Shown piece by piece: positions 5,685 to 10,949 of a stretch of 10,949 nt of DNA (position 1 is the first letter of the stretch; each line of letters opens with the position of its first letter). Made by a program: the position numbers and the translations under genes. Source of the DNA: JAXHLG01 sp964505305 (GTDB lineage Bacteria > Patescibacteriota > Minisyncoccia > Moranbacterales > DUUL01); the NCBI GenBank assembly GCA_964505305.1, contig CAZDHE010000024.1:1-10949 (forward strand), written 5' to 3'. The notes beneath the pieces were generated by a model. The model saw only the letters and a program-made list of their open reading frames with translations. It ran no database searches and was not told the origin of the DNA.

Positions 5685-6212
5685 TTAAAGCAACTTGCTA
5701 ATTTCCCTGCCCCCTTCCGTGTTTTCAAGAAAGTCATTAAGCTTCTCTTGCCAAACACTGCAAATCTCATTGATAAATATCGATAAGATAAACATATTTC
5801 CGCAATCCGCAGCGGATAAATTTAGAATCTCCTCCAAAATAAAAGCTTTTTCTTCATTGGAAGTTATGTTTCTAAGAGATTCCTTGATTTCTTCACTGCT
5901 ATGTTTCTCTTTAACTATTTCTAAAGTAGCCTTTGCCCATGAAATAGGCCGTTCTAGCATTTCACCAAAGTTTCTCGCCCAGATCGACTGCTCCCAGTTG
6001 CTTAAAATCAGGCTCCTCCAATTGCCGAATCTCATCAATTCGTAATTTAATTCTATAAAATCCCAGAGCATATCTTCCAATTCCATCTCCCTTGCGGCTA
6101 ACGCTACCTTTTTGTTTAGGCAATGAAATCCATGATTAAATTTTGATATCCCGCCCGGGTTGTTAGACATTATTTCTATAAAATGGTCGAAGATTTGCCG
6201 ATAAGATTGCAT
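5685..6212 (-). CDS. Hypothetical helical protein, paralogue of its upstream neighbour
   Basis: I do not recognise this 175-residue protein. It has no signal peptide or membrane span and looks soluble and largely helical, rich in Glu, Leu, Ile, Asn and Trp. Its N-terminus (QSYRQIFDHFIEIMSNN, 2-18) resembles that of the upstream gene (TIYQEYFDKLIKIWQEN). A second shared segment is ELNYELMRF here against NINTELIKF there, and a third is IVKEKHSSEEIKESLRNI against VVAKNVGSQERKEIFKKL. I therefore infer tandem paralogues of one family. The start is set by GGAGG six bases before the ATG. It follows its neighbour by 20 bases and the pair ends at a strong terminator, so they form a two-gene unit. Confidence 0.7.
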   Translation of the reverse strand: MQSYRQIFDHFIEIMSNNPGGISKFNHGFHCLNKKVALAAREMELEDMLWDFIELNYELMRFGNWRSLILSNWEQSIWARNFGEMLERPISWAKATLEIVKEKHSSEEIKESLRNITSNEEKAFILEEILNLSAADCGNMFILSIFINEICSVWQEKLNDFLENTEGGREISKLL

Positions 6213-6226
6213 AACTAACCTCCATT
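6213..6226 (-). promoter_or_regulatory. Strong Shine-Dalgarno site
   Basis: TGGAGG lies 6 bases before the ATG at 6212 and fixes the start. Most other genes here, including lepA, the recombinase, the nuclease and the methyltransferase, show no such site. Confidence 0.75.
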
Positions 6227-6232
6227 TGATTA

Positions 6233-6736
6233 TTATTCTCTCACTTCCAAAAAAGCTTTAAGTATATCTACGCCGAAAAAATTCAAAAGAATTACCTCTT
6301 CTTCATTTTCATAAGCCATTTTGATTAAATTATTTAAGCCGCATCCACCTTCCTCTTCTTGAATTAATTTTTTAAATATCTCCTTCCTTTCTTGACTACC
6401 CACATTTTTCGCTACCACTTTCAGAACCCTGCCAAGCGTTTTCTTGGTTTGGTAAAGATTGGCTTGAATTCCCACAAAAAAAGGGAAAGCATTGTCTATA
6501 CAGCCTTCAAGACCAACTCTTTCAAACCCTCTTAATTTAAATTTTATCAATTCGGTATTAATATTGATAATTTCTCTAATAATTTCCTCCGAAGAAGTTT
6601 TTGACTCGGCAATAGAAGCAATTATCTCTTGCAGAGACTTTGAGATCTCTTCGTCTCCTCTGTTTTTATCGCAGTAATAGTCATTTTCTTGCCAAATCTT
6701 AATTAGCTTGTCAAAATATTCTTGATAAATAGTCAT
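6233..6736 (-). CDS. Hypothetical helical protein, first of a paralogous pair
   Basis: This 167-residue protein is of unknown family, acidic and predicted to be mostly helical, without membrane spans. Landmarks are the N-terminal TIYQEYFDKLIKIWQEN, a Glu/Ser-rich central part (KTSSEEIIREIININTELIKF), a mid-region hydrophobic patch (NAFPFFVGIQANLY), and QEEEGGCGLNN. It appears homologous to the product of the following gene. The open frame reaches back to 6763, but the ribosome binding site GAGGGGG lies at 6744-6750, inside that extension. It is 7 bases before the ATG at 6736, which I take as the start; the ATG at 6742 is only one base from the site. The 240 bases before it hold the terminator of the preceding unit, so it should have its own promoter, which I could not assign with confidence. 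Confidence 0.7.
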   Translation of the reverse strand: MTIYQEYFDKLIKIWQENDYYCDKNRGDEEISKSLQEIIASIAESKTSSEEIIREIININTELIKFKLRGFERVGLEGCIDNAFPFFVGIQANLYQTKKTLGRVLKVVAKNVGSQERKEIFKKLIQEEEGGCGLNNLIKMAYENEEEVILLNFFGVDILKAFLEVRE

Positions 6737-6743
6737 TTTCATT

Positions 6744-6750
6744 CCCCCTC
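6744..6750 (-). promoter_or_regulatory. G-rich Shine-Dalgarno site deciding the start
   Basis: GAGGGGG is 7 bases before the ATG at 6736. It differs from the usual AGGAGG by G for A, which still pairs by G-U, and it selects the third ATG of the open frame. Confidence 0.7.
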
Positions 6751-6918
6751 GTTTTTCAATCATTTTTTGCCGTCTCGACTTACCAATTACGTTTACCCTA
6801 ATAGACTTTTAAGATAGTCACAGCTTCGTTTCATAATTTAAACCAATTTGACAAAATATTTTCAAAGTACCGTCTTGCTTGAAAAAGCAGGTTAGCATAA
6901 ATATCCCTTCTTGGCAAT

Positions 6919-6957
6919 AAAAAAGCCGGGGAATTTCTTTTTTGAATTTTACCCGGC
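6919..6957 (-). terminator. Rho-independent terminator
   Basis: On the minus strand GCCGGG (6952-6957) pairs with CCCGGC (6925-6930), with further AATT pairing inside the long loop, and TTTTTTATTG follows. It lies 20 bases after the stop of the gene ending at 6978. Confidence 0.85.
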
Positions 6958-6977
6958 ATTATCGTTGGTTGTAAAAA

Positions 6978-7307
6978 TTAATTAAATCCATTTTCCCATC
7001 CTCCTTCCTCTTCTTGGCAAATTAACACTTCTCCCAGTCTCTTTAAATCAGTTAAAATTTCAACCAGTTCTATTTCTTCTTGAGACAACTTCTCATTTTC
7101 AATTTCTTGTAAAAAAATATTACTCTGCTTTACAAAGTCACAAGCGAATTCAAAATATTTTTCACTCCACTCCCAATCAATTATTTCAAAGTGATGTTCA
7201 ATGCCGGCCAAAAAAATTTTTACCGGCCAGATTTTATTTTCATTATTTGAATGAACAAGCTCCCTAAAGTTGTAAAAAAATTCTTCGAAACATAATTCCC
7301 AGTTCAT
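6978..7307 (-). CDS. Hypothetical small acidic protein
   Basis: This protein of 109 residues is unrecognised, soluble and acidic, with many aromatic residues (MNWELCFEEFFYNFREL at the start, WEWSEKYFEFACDF in the middle) and a glutamate-rich end (CQEEEGGWENGFN). The EEEGG string recalls the downstream neighbour, but similarity is too slight to claim homology. The open frame extends to 7418, but that stretch holds a terminator-like hairpin. The ribosome binding site AAGGGGG (7314-7320) sits 3 and 6 bases before two consecutive ATGs (7310 and 7307); I choose the second for spacing. It is followed by its own terminator. Expression may come through the hairpin upstream or from an unassigned promoter; the TATTATTATAA just before the ribosome binding site leaves almost no leader. 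Confidence 0.65.
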   Translation of the reverse strand: MNWELCFEEFFYNFRELVHSNNENKIWPVKIFLAGIEHHFEIIDWEWSEKYFEFACDFVKQSNIFLQEIENEKLSQEEIELVEILTDLKRLGEVLICQEEEGGWENGFN

Positions 7308-7313
7308 CATCCA

Positions 7314-7320
7314 CCCCCTT
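7314..7320 (-). promoter_or_regulatory. G-rich Shine-Dalgarno site deciding the start
   Basis: AAGGGGG followed by TGG precedes tandem ATG codons at 7310 and 7307. It moves the start well inside the longest open frame. Confidence 0.65.
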
Positions 7321-7369
7321 TTTATAATAATACTCCCAAACAAAAATTTTAATTCTGCCTTTGAATAGG

Positions 7370-7398
7370 AATAAAGGCCGATAAAATTTTTACCGGCC
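7370..7398 (-). terminator. Terminator or attenuator hairpin inside the cluster
   Basis: On the minus strand GGCCGGTAAAA folds onto TTTTATCGGCC with one G-T pair and a single central base, followed by TTTATTCC. It separates the first cluster gene (stop at 7449) from the second (start at 7307), so it probably ends or weakens the first transcript. Confidence 0.6.
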
Positions 7399-7448
7399 AT
7401 ATTATGCATACTAAGCATTTGTTTTGTACTCCGGCGGTTGCGCTAAAT

Positions 7449-7775
7449 TTACAAATAATTTTCCATAAAACTTTCACCCAGAGAAGTTAAACTATAAACA
7501 GGCGTTATATTAAATGGAGCGCCGGGTGATGATGATATTACCCGTTCATCGCTCTTAAATATCATCCCCATCTCGGTTAACTGAAAAATTATATAATTCA
7601 AATGACTGTCGCAATTTATTTTTTTGTGGAATTTTTTCAACTCATCAAGTGTTACTGTTCCCTTTCCGCGAAACAGTTTCAGAAATTCCCAAAAAAATTC
7701 TCGCCCCGGTGAATTGAAAAAAGCGTTAACATCGCCTTCACTAAATCCTTTTTCAAGGAACTGAATTTGACTCAT
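7449..7775 (-). CDS. Small winged-helix-like protein, possible regulator
   Basis: This is a 108-residue protein. Residues 38-75 (KGTVTLDELKKFHKK, then DSHLNYIIFQLTEMGMIFKSDE) have the pattern of a winged-helix DNA-binding fold: a strand, a helix, a recognition helix ending in a glycine turn, then a basic wing. PVYSLTSLGESF (92-103) matches the YSLT-LG wing common in HxlR- and MarR-like regulators. I infer a transcription regulator with moderate confidence; a specific family is not clear. The ribosome binding site GAGGGGG is 6 bases before the ATG at 7775, which is preferred over the in-frame ATG at 7793. It is the first gene after a good promoter and may control the cluster that follows. Confidence 0.65.
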   Translation of the reverse strand: MSQIQFLEKGFSEGDVNAFFNSPGREFFWEFLKLFRGKGTVTLDELKKFHKKINCDSHLNYIIFQLTEMGMIFKSDERVISSSPGAPFNITPVYSLTSLGESFMENYL

Positions 7776-7781
7776 ACTACA

Positions 7782-7788
7782 CCCCCTC
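7782..7788 (-). promoter_or_regulatory. G-rich Shine-Dalgarno site deciding the start
   Basis: GAGGGGG lies 6 bases before the ATG at 7775. It is the same motif as in front of the gene starting at 6736. Confidence 0.7.
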
Positions 7789-7866
7789 TGCAATATTGTT
7801 ACAAATGTTAAATAATTATGTACACCAAAATCAAAATAATTAACTGGGTATTACGCGCATATACTT

Positions 7867-7896
7867 ATTATAGTTTAATATGAACGTATTTTCCAA
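7867..7896 (-). promoter_or_regulatory. Promoter of the four-gene cluster
   Basis: On the minus strand TTGGAA (7891-7896) and a consensus TATAAT (7867-7872) are spaced by 18 bases. The predicted leader is about 85 bases long before the winged-helix gene. Confidence 0.65.
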
Positions 7897-7910
7897 TTAT
7901 GCGACTGTTT

Positions 7911-7946
7911 GAAGTTCTAATTCTGCGGATGCAGAAGTCGAACTTC
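7911..7946. repeat. Two-step palindrome downstream of lepA
   Basis: GAAGTTC (7911-7917) pairs with GAACTTC (7940-7946), and inside them TTCTGC (7921-7926) pairs with GCAGAA (7931-7936) around GGAT. The plus strand continues with AGTAATTTTTT, so it could work as a plus-strand terminator, but no plus-strand gene precedes it. A dispersed palindromic repeat is the more likely reading. It lies between the lepA stop and the cluster promoter. Confidence 0.6.
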
Positions 7947-8012
7947 AGTAATTTTTTAAGAAAGGCTGCTTTAAAAAGCGCGTAACATCAGTAATTAAAT
8001 TTAAAAATGTTT

Positions 8013-10064
8013 CTACCTTTTCAGCACCTCCAAAAAAGCTTTTTGCGGGATATCCACTTTACCGGATTGGGTCATTTTTTTCTTGCCCTTCTTTTGCTTT
8101 TCCAGCAGTTTTCTTTTGCGGGTCACGTCTCCGCCGTAGAGCTTGGCGGTAACGTCTTTGCGAAAGGCTTTAATATTTTCCCGCGCTAAAAATTTGCTTC
8201 CTATCGCCGCCTGGAGCTTGATTTGGAAGTTTTGACGTGGAATAACATCTTTGAGTTTTTTGACAATTCTTCTGCCTTCTGCTTGAGCGTTCTTCTGATG
8301 AACTACTTGAGAAAAAGAATCCACTTTATCTTCGGCTACATAAATATCCAGCCGAACCAAGTCTGCCGGCCGGTATTCGGTTAATTCATAGCTAAAAGAA
8401 GCAAATCCGCTGGTGGCCGATTTGATGTTGTCATGAAGATTAATCACAATATCCGCCAAAGGCGCATCAAAGATTAAGTTCACCCTGTCTTCATCCAAAT
8501 AATCCGTAGAAATATAATCAGCTCGAGTGGTAGATTGAGTCACTTCCATGATATCGCCGATAAATCTGGAGGGAGTGATGATTTCCAGCTTTGCCCTGGG
8601 CTCTCTAATCTCCTTGATCTCCGTTTTGTCCGGCATCTCGGCCGCTGAATAAATCTTCGTTATTTCTCCACTGGTCTTCTCTACCTCATAAACTACACTG
8701 GGCGTTGTTATTACCGGCGAAAATCCAAATTCTCGGGAAAGCCGCTCTTTAACAATCTCCAAATGCAAAACGCCCAAGAAACCGATTCGAAAGCCTCTTC
8801 CCAGCGCCGGCGAGCTCTCTCCTTCAAAGTCAAGCGCCGCGTCATTGAGCTTCAGTTTCTCCAGCGCGTCTCGAAATTGATTATAATCCTCCCCTTCCGT
8901 CGGATAGAAACTGGCATACATCATGGGTCGAACCTCTCGATAACCGCCCAGAGGCTCAACCGAATTTTGAATTTTGAATTTTGAATTTTGAATACCTTCA
9001 TTTGACATTTGAGCTTTGACATTTGAGCTTTTTGTAATAGTGTCTCCGACTCTACACTGCTCCACACTTTTGAGTCCCGTAGCGATGTAGCCGATCTCGC
9101 CGGTTTCCAGCGTTCCGGTCGACTTCAAATCAGGAGAAAACTTCCCCACTTCCACCGCGTAAGCTTCTTTTTCCCCTCTCATTAAATAAATCTTGTCCTC
9201 TCTCTTGATAGCTCCATCAAAAATTCGCACAAAGGCCAAAACTCCCTTGTAAGAATCATACTTGGAATCAAAAATCAACGCCCTTAAAGGTGCGTTCTCG
9301 ACAATTTCCGGCGCCGGAATCCGCTCTACCACGGCGTTCATAATTTCTTCTACTCCTTCCCCGCTTTTGCCGCTGGCTAAAATTATCTCCTCATCACTAC
9401 AACCAAGCAAATTTTTTAGCTCCGTCTTGGTTTTTTCAATTTCGGCATTGGGAAGATCAATCTTGTTTACTACCGGAATAATCTCCAAATCCTGATCCAG
9501 CGCTTGATAGAGATTGGCCAAAGTCTGCGCCTGAATCCCCTGAGTGCAGTCTACCAGTAAAATCGCCCCCTCCACCGCCTTCAACGACCGCGAAACCTCA
9601 TACCCGAAATCCACGTGGCCGGGAGTGTCGATCAAATTCAACATAAATGTTGAATTGGTAATTGGTAATTGGTAATTGGTAATTTGGGAGCTATTTGTGT
9701 TTTCTCCCGAGTACTCGGGATTGTGTTTTGTGTTTTGTTTGCCTGCCCCGTGGGAGCTTAGCGACTTTACGGGGGGATTTTGTTCATTATTATTTTGAAT
9801 TTCATAGCTATCAGGTTTTGAGTTGTGGTTTTGACTTTTGACTTTTGACTTTTGACTTTCGTACTCGTACTTCATCGTTACCGGCTGCAGCTTAATCGTA
9901 ATCCCTCGTTCCCTTTCCAAATCCATAGTATCCAAAAGCTGGTCCTTCATCTTCCGGCCTTCAATGGTTTTGGTCATCTCCAACATCCGATCCGCCAGCG
10001 TCGACTTCCCATGATCTATGTGGGCAATTATGCAGAAATTTCTAATGTTGCTCTTTTGGTTCAT
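8013..10064 (-). CDS. lepA: Elongation factor 4 (LepA) with two repeat-derived insertions
   Basis: LepA is a ribosome-associated GTPase acting in translation. All nucleotide-binding motifs are intact: G1 AHIDHGKS (14-21), G2 RGITI (53-57), G3 DTPGH (146-150), G4 NKID (200-203) and G5 SGKSG (231-235). The LepA-specific C-terminal part is complete, with DVIPRQNFQIKLQAAIG (606-622) and LYGGDVTRKRKLLEKQKKGKKKM (642-664). At 683 residues it is about 80 longer than usual. The excess lies in two low-complexity insertions: about residues 69-138, in the loop between G2 and G3, and about 346-369, between domain II and the next domain. Both are in frame, rich in Asn, Gln, Ser and Lys, and encoded by short tandem repeats. 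The ATG at 10064 overlaps the recombinase stop as ATGA, so translation may be coupled; no Shine-Dalgarno site is seen. Confidence 0.97.
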   Translation of the reverse strand: MNQKSNIRNFCIIAHIDHGKSTLADRMLEMTKTIEGRKMKDQLLDTMDLERERGITIKLQPVTMKYEYESQKSKVKSQNHNSKPDSYEIQNNNEQNPPVKSLSSHGAGKQNTKHNPEYSGENTNSSQITNYQLPITNSTFMLNLIDTPGHVDFGYEVSRSLKAVEGAILLVDCTQGIQAQTLANLYQALDQDLEIIPVVNKIDLPNAEIEKTKTELKNLLGCSDEEIILASGKSGEGVEEIMNAVVERIPAPEIVENAPLRALIFDSKYDSYKGVLAFVRIFDGAIKREDKIYLMRGEKEAYAVEVGKFSPDLKSTGTLETGEIGYIATGLKSVEQCRVGDTITKSSNVKAQMSNEGIQNSKFKIQNSVEPLGGYREVRPMMYASFYPTEGEDYNQFRDALEKLKLNDAALDFEGESSPALGRGFRIGFLGVLHLEIVKERLSREFGFSPVITTPSVVYEVEKTSGEITKIYSAAEMPDKTEIKEIREPRAKLEIITPSRFIGDIMEVTQSTTRADYISTDYLDEDRVNLIFDAPLADIVINLHDNIKSATSGFASFSYELTEYRPADLVRLDIYVAEDKVDSFSQVVHQKNAQAEGRRIVKKLKDVIPRQNFQIKLQAAIGSKFLARENIKAFRKDVTAKLYGGDVTRKRKLLEKQKKGKKKMTQSGKVDIPQKAFLEVLKR
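8958..9034. repeat. Heptanucleotide repeat insertion 2 in lepA
   Basis: Four tandem copies of GAATTTT (8962-8989) are followed, after a short gap, by two copies of the 14-base unit TTTGACATTTGAGC (9001-9028). On the coding strand the first gives a QNSKFKIQNS-type peptide. The total adds about 24 residues between LepA domains without breaking the frame. Confidence 0.9.
9651..9860. repeat. Composite heptanucleotide repeat insertion 1 in lepA
   Basis: About 210 bases are added between the G2 and G3 regions. The segment is bordered by two heptamer arrays: AATTGG-type units, (G/T)AATTGG x4 at 9652-9679, and TTTTGAC x4 at 9829-9856. Between them lie TGTTTTG repeats, the perfect 16-base palindrome TCCCGAGTACTCGGGA (9705-9720) and a CCCCGT/ACGGGG hairpin (9746-9774). 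Coding-strand peptides include KSKVKSQ and ITNYQLPIT. It looks like nested or successive repeat insertions kept open in frame. Confidence 0.9.
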
Positions 10065-10873
10065 AGTGGACTTTTTATGTTCTTTAACTTCGGATTGGTT
10101 ACCTTGGTATAAATTTGGGTTGTTCTAATATTTTGATGGCCCAGCAATTCCTGTACATATCTTACATCAGTTCCATTTTCAAGCAAATGCGTTGCAAAAC
10201 TGTGGCGAAGCGAATGAAAAGTGGCTTCTTTTTTTATCCCGGATTTTTTTAGAGCTTTAGAAAAAACCAACTGAAAAGATCTGGCAGAAAGTTTGCCTCC
10301 CCGGCTTGAATCAAATAAAAATTCTTTTCCGTTTTTTCTTTTAGTCAACCCTTCAATATCGCTTTTCAGTTTATCGGGGAAAACCGTTATTCTATCTTTC
10401 AACCTCTTTGCTCCTTTGACATGAACAGTCGATTCATTCAAGTTTACATCTGCGACTCTCAAATTTTTCACCTCGCTCACCCTCAAGCCACTTCCATAAG
10501 CCAAAGCAACTGCAATACAATACTTCTGACTATCTATTTCGCTCAAAATCTTCTCCACTTCGCTTTTTGTCAAAACCACCGGCAATTTCTGGCTTCTTTT
10601 GGCAAACTTTAAGTCAATATTCCCTCCATCTTTTAAAATTTCTTTATAAAAAAACTTGATAGAATTCAAGGCTAAATTAAACGTTTGAGGAGAACTTTTG
10701 TTTTCGACCCTGTGCAATAAAAATTTTTCCACCGCCTCATCCTTATTTTTCAAACCCTTTTCTCTTGCATAATTCAAATATTGGCTGATATAATATAAAT
10801 AAGCTTTTCTCGTTTTCTGGGAATAATTTCTCAACTTTAACAAGTTTTCCGTTTGCTCTAAATATTCCTTCAT
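10061..10873 (-). CDS. Tyrosine recombinase, XerC/XerD type
   Basis: The 270-residue protein has an N-terminal SAM-like core-binding domain (about 1-85) and a C-terminal catalytic domain (about 98-265). The full active site is visible: R131 in GSGLRVSEV, a lysine around K156, H220 and R223 in HSLRHSFATHLL, H246 in LLGHQN and the nucleophile Y255 in TTQIYTKV. Family members cut and rejoin DNA through a 3'-phosphotyrosine link, resolving dimers or inserting, excising or inverting segments. It lacks the extra segment typical of integron integrases, so it is a plain Xer or element-borne recombinase. The C-terminus KNIKSPL is typical of small Xer-like enzymes. Its stop overlaps the lepA start (ATGA), an unusual pairing. 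Its start is 21 bases from the right copy of the inverted repeat, where an element-encoded recombinase would be expected to find its site. No Shine-Dalgarno site is visible. Confidence 0.92.
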   Translation of the reverse strand: MKEYLEQTENLLKLRNYSQKTRKAYLYYISQYLNYAREKGLKNKDEAVEKFLLHRVENKSSPQTFNLALNSIKFFYKEILKDGGNIDLKFAKRSQKLPVVLTKSEVEKILSEIDSQKYCIAVALAYGSGLRVSEVKNLRVADVNLNESTVHVKGAKRLKDRITVFPDKLKSDIEGLTKRKNGKEFLFDSSRGGKLSARSFQLVFSKALKKSGIKKEATFHSLRHSFATHLLENGTDVRYVQELLGHQNIRTTQIYTKVTNPKLKNIKSPL

Positions 10874-10894
10874 GTTAAGCTATTAACAGTAAAG

Positions 10895-10949
10895 TAAAGA
10901 AACCACTGAAAAACACCCTACCCCCGAACCTTAAAAAATGTTACAATAG
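10895..10949. repeat. Right copy of 55-bp terminal inverted repeat
   Basis: This is the exact reverse complement of bases 1-55, ending at the last base of the window. It lies just upstream of the recombinase start, so it may contain recombinase control signals or its binding site. The sequence immediately inside (AACAGTAAAG) is unrelated to that inside the left copy. Confidence 0.97.
10939..10947 (+). promoter_or_regulatory. Possible outward-facing extended -10 promoter in the repeat
   Basis: TGTTACAAT matches an extended -10 (TGnTATAAT with one change) and points out of the window. The left copy of the repeat carries the same motif, pointing out of the other end (minus strand, 3-11). No -35 box is visible. 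Confidence 0.3.

Noticed and set aside
7308..7418. N-terminal extension of the small acidic protein
   Set aside because: The stretch contains a terminator-like hairpin, and the ribosome binding site lies downstream of the longer start.
5685..7793. Integron cassette array, given small orphan genes and a tyrosine recombinase
   Set aside because: No attC-like sites are visible between the genes, two of the genes are 20 bases apart, and the recombinase lacks the integron-specific extra segment.
8962..9028. CRISPR-like repeat array
   Set aside because: The units are 7 or 14 bases, directly tandem without spacers, and there are no cas genes.
1..10949. Circular element indicated by identical ends
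   Set aside because: The end repeats are inverted, not direct, so they do not support circularisation of this sequence.
1..10949. Whole window as a transposon bounded by terminal inverted repeats
   Set aside because: It contains lepA and a tRNA gene, which are chromosomal housekeeping genes, and has no transposase; target duplications cannot be seen because the window ends at the repeats.

Overview
The window reads as AT-rich bacterial DNA using the standard code. It most likely comes from a metagenome-assembled Candidate Phyla Radiation (Patescibacteria, Parcubacteria-like) genome. That placement is inference. It rests on low GC, small genes on one strand, mostly absent Shine-Dalgarno sites, small zinc-ribbon membrane proteins, a stand-alone GIY-YIG protein, and short in-frame repeats inside a housekeeping gene. 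There is no 16S rRNA or other strong phylogenetic marker. Every supportable gene lies on the minus strand, so transcription runs from high to low coordinates.

From right to left, the layout is as follows. A XerC/D-type tyrosine recombinase (10061-10873) overlaps by four bases an elongation factor 4 gene, lepA (8013-10064), which carries two in-frame insertions built from heptanucleotide tandem repeats. Next come four small unrecognised genes (5685-7775). They stand out for strong G-rich ribosome binding sites and are split into apparent transcription units by hairpin terminators; a good promoter lies upstream of the first. A tRNA-Arg(TCT) gene (5457-5530) follows, with its own promoter. Two tandem palindromes touch the tRNA 3' end and lead into a GIY-YIG gene (5119-5382). 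Behind that gene lie a hairpin shaped like a tRNA acceptor/T-arm minihelix and a clean terminator.

The next block holds a possible 28-residue membrane peptide, a membrane-anchored staphylococcal-type nuclease with an Excalibur domain (3770-4864), and two zinc-ribbon membrane proteins (3264-3746 and 2532-3107). A 536-base stretch without genes (1996-2531) contains two terminator hairpins, a purine/pyrimidine-biased repeat tract and the promoter of the last unit. That unit encodes an EcoRI-type adenine methyltransferase (871-1995) and the N-terminal part of an AAA_13/PrrC-RloC-like ATPase (16-855). It looks like a defence or modification locus without a visible endonuclease.

The two ends of the window are a perfect 55-base inverted repeat (1-55 and 10895-10949). 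The left copy supplies the last 12 codons' worth of sequence and the stop codon of the ATPase, cutting it short. The right copy lies 21 bases upstream of the recombinase start codon. Either the sequence stops at an assembly branch of k-mer length 55, or the recombinase is associated with inverted copies of its own site; both can be true. This is the most interesting structural signal in the window.
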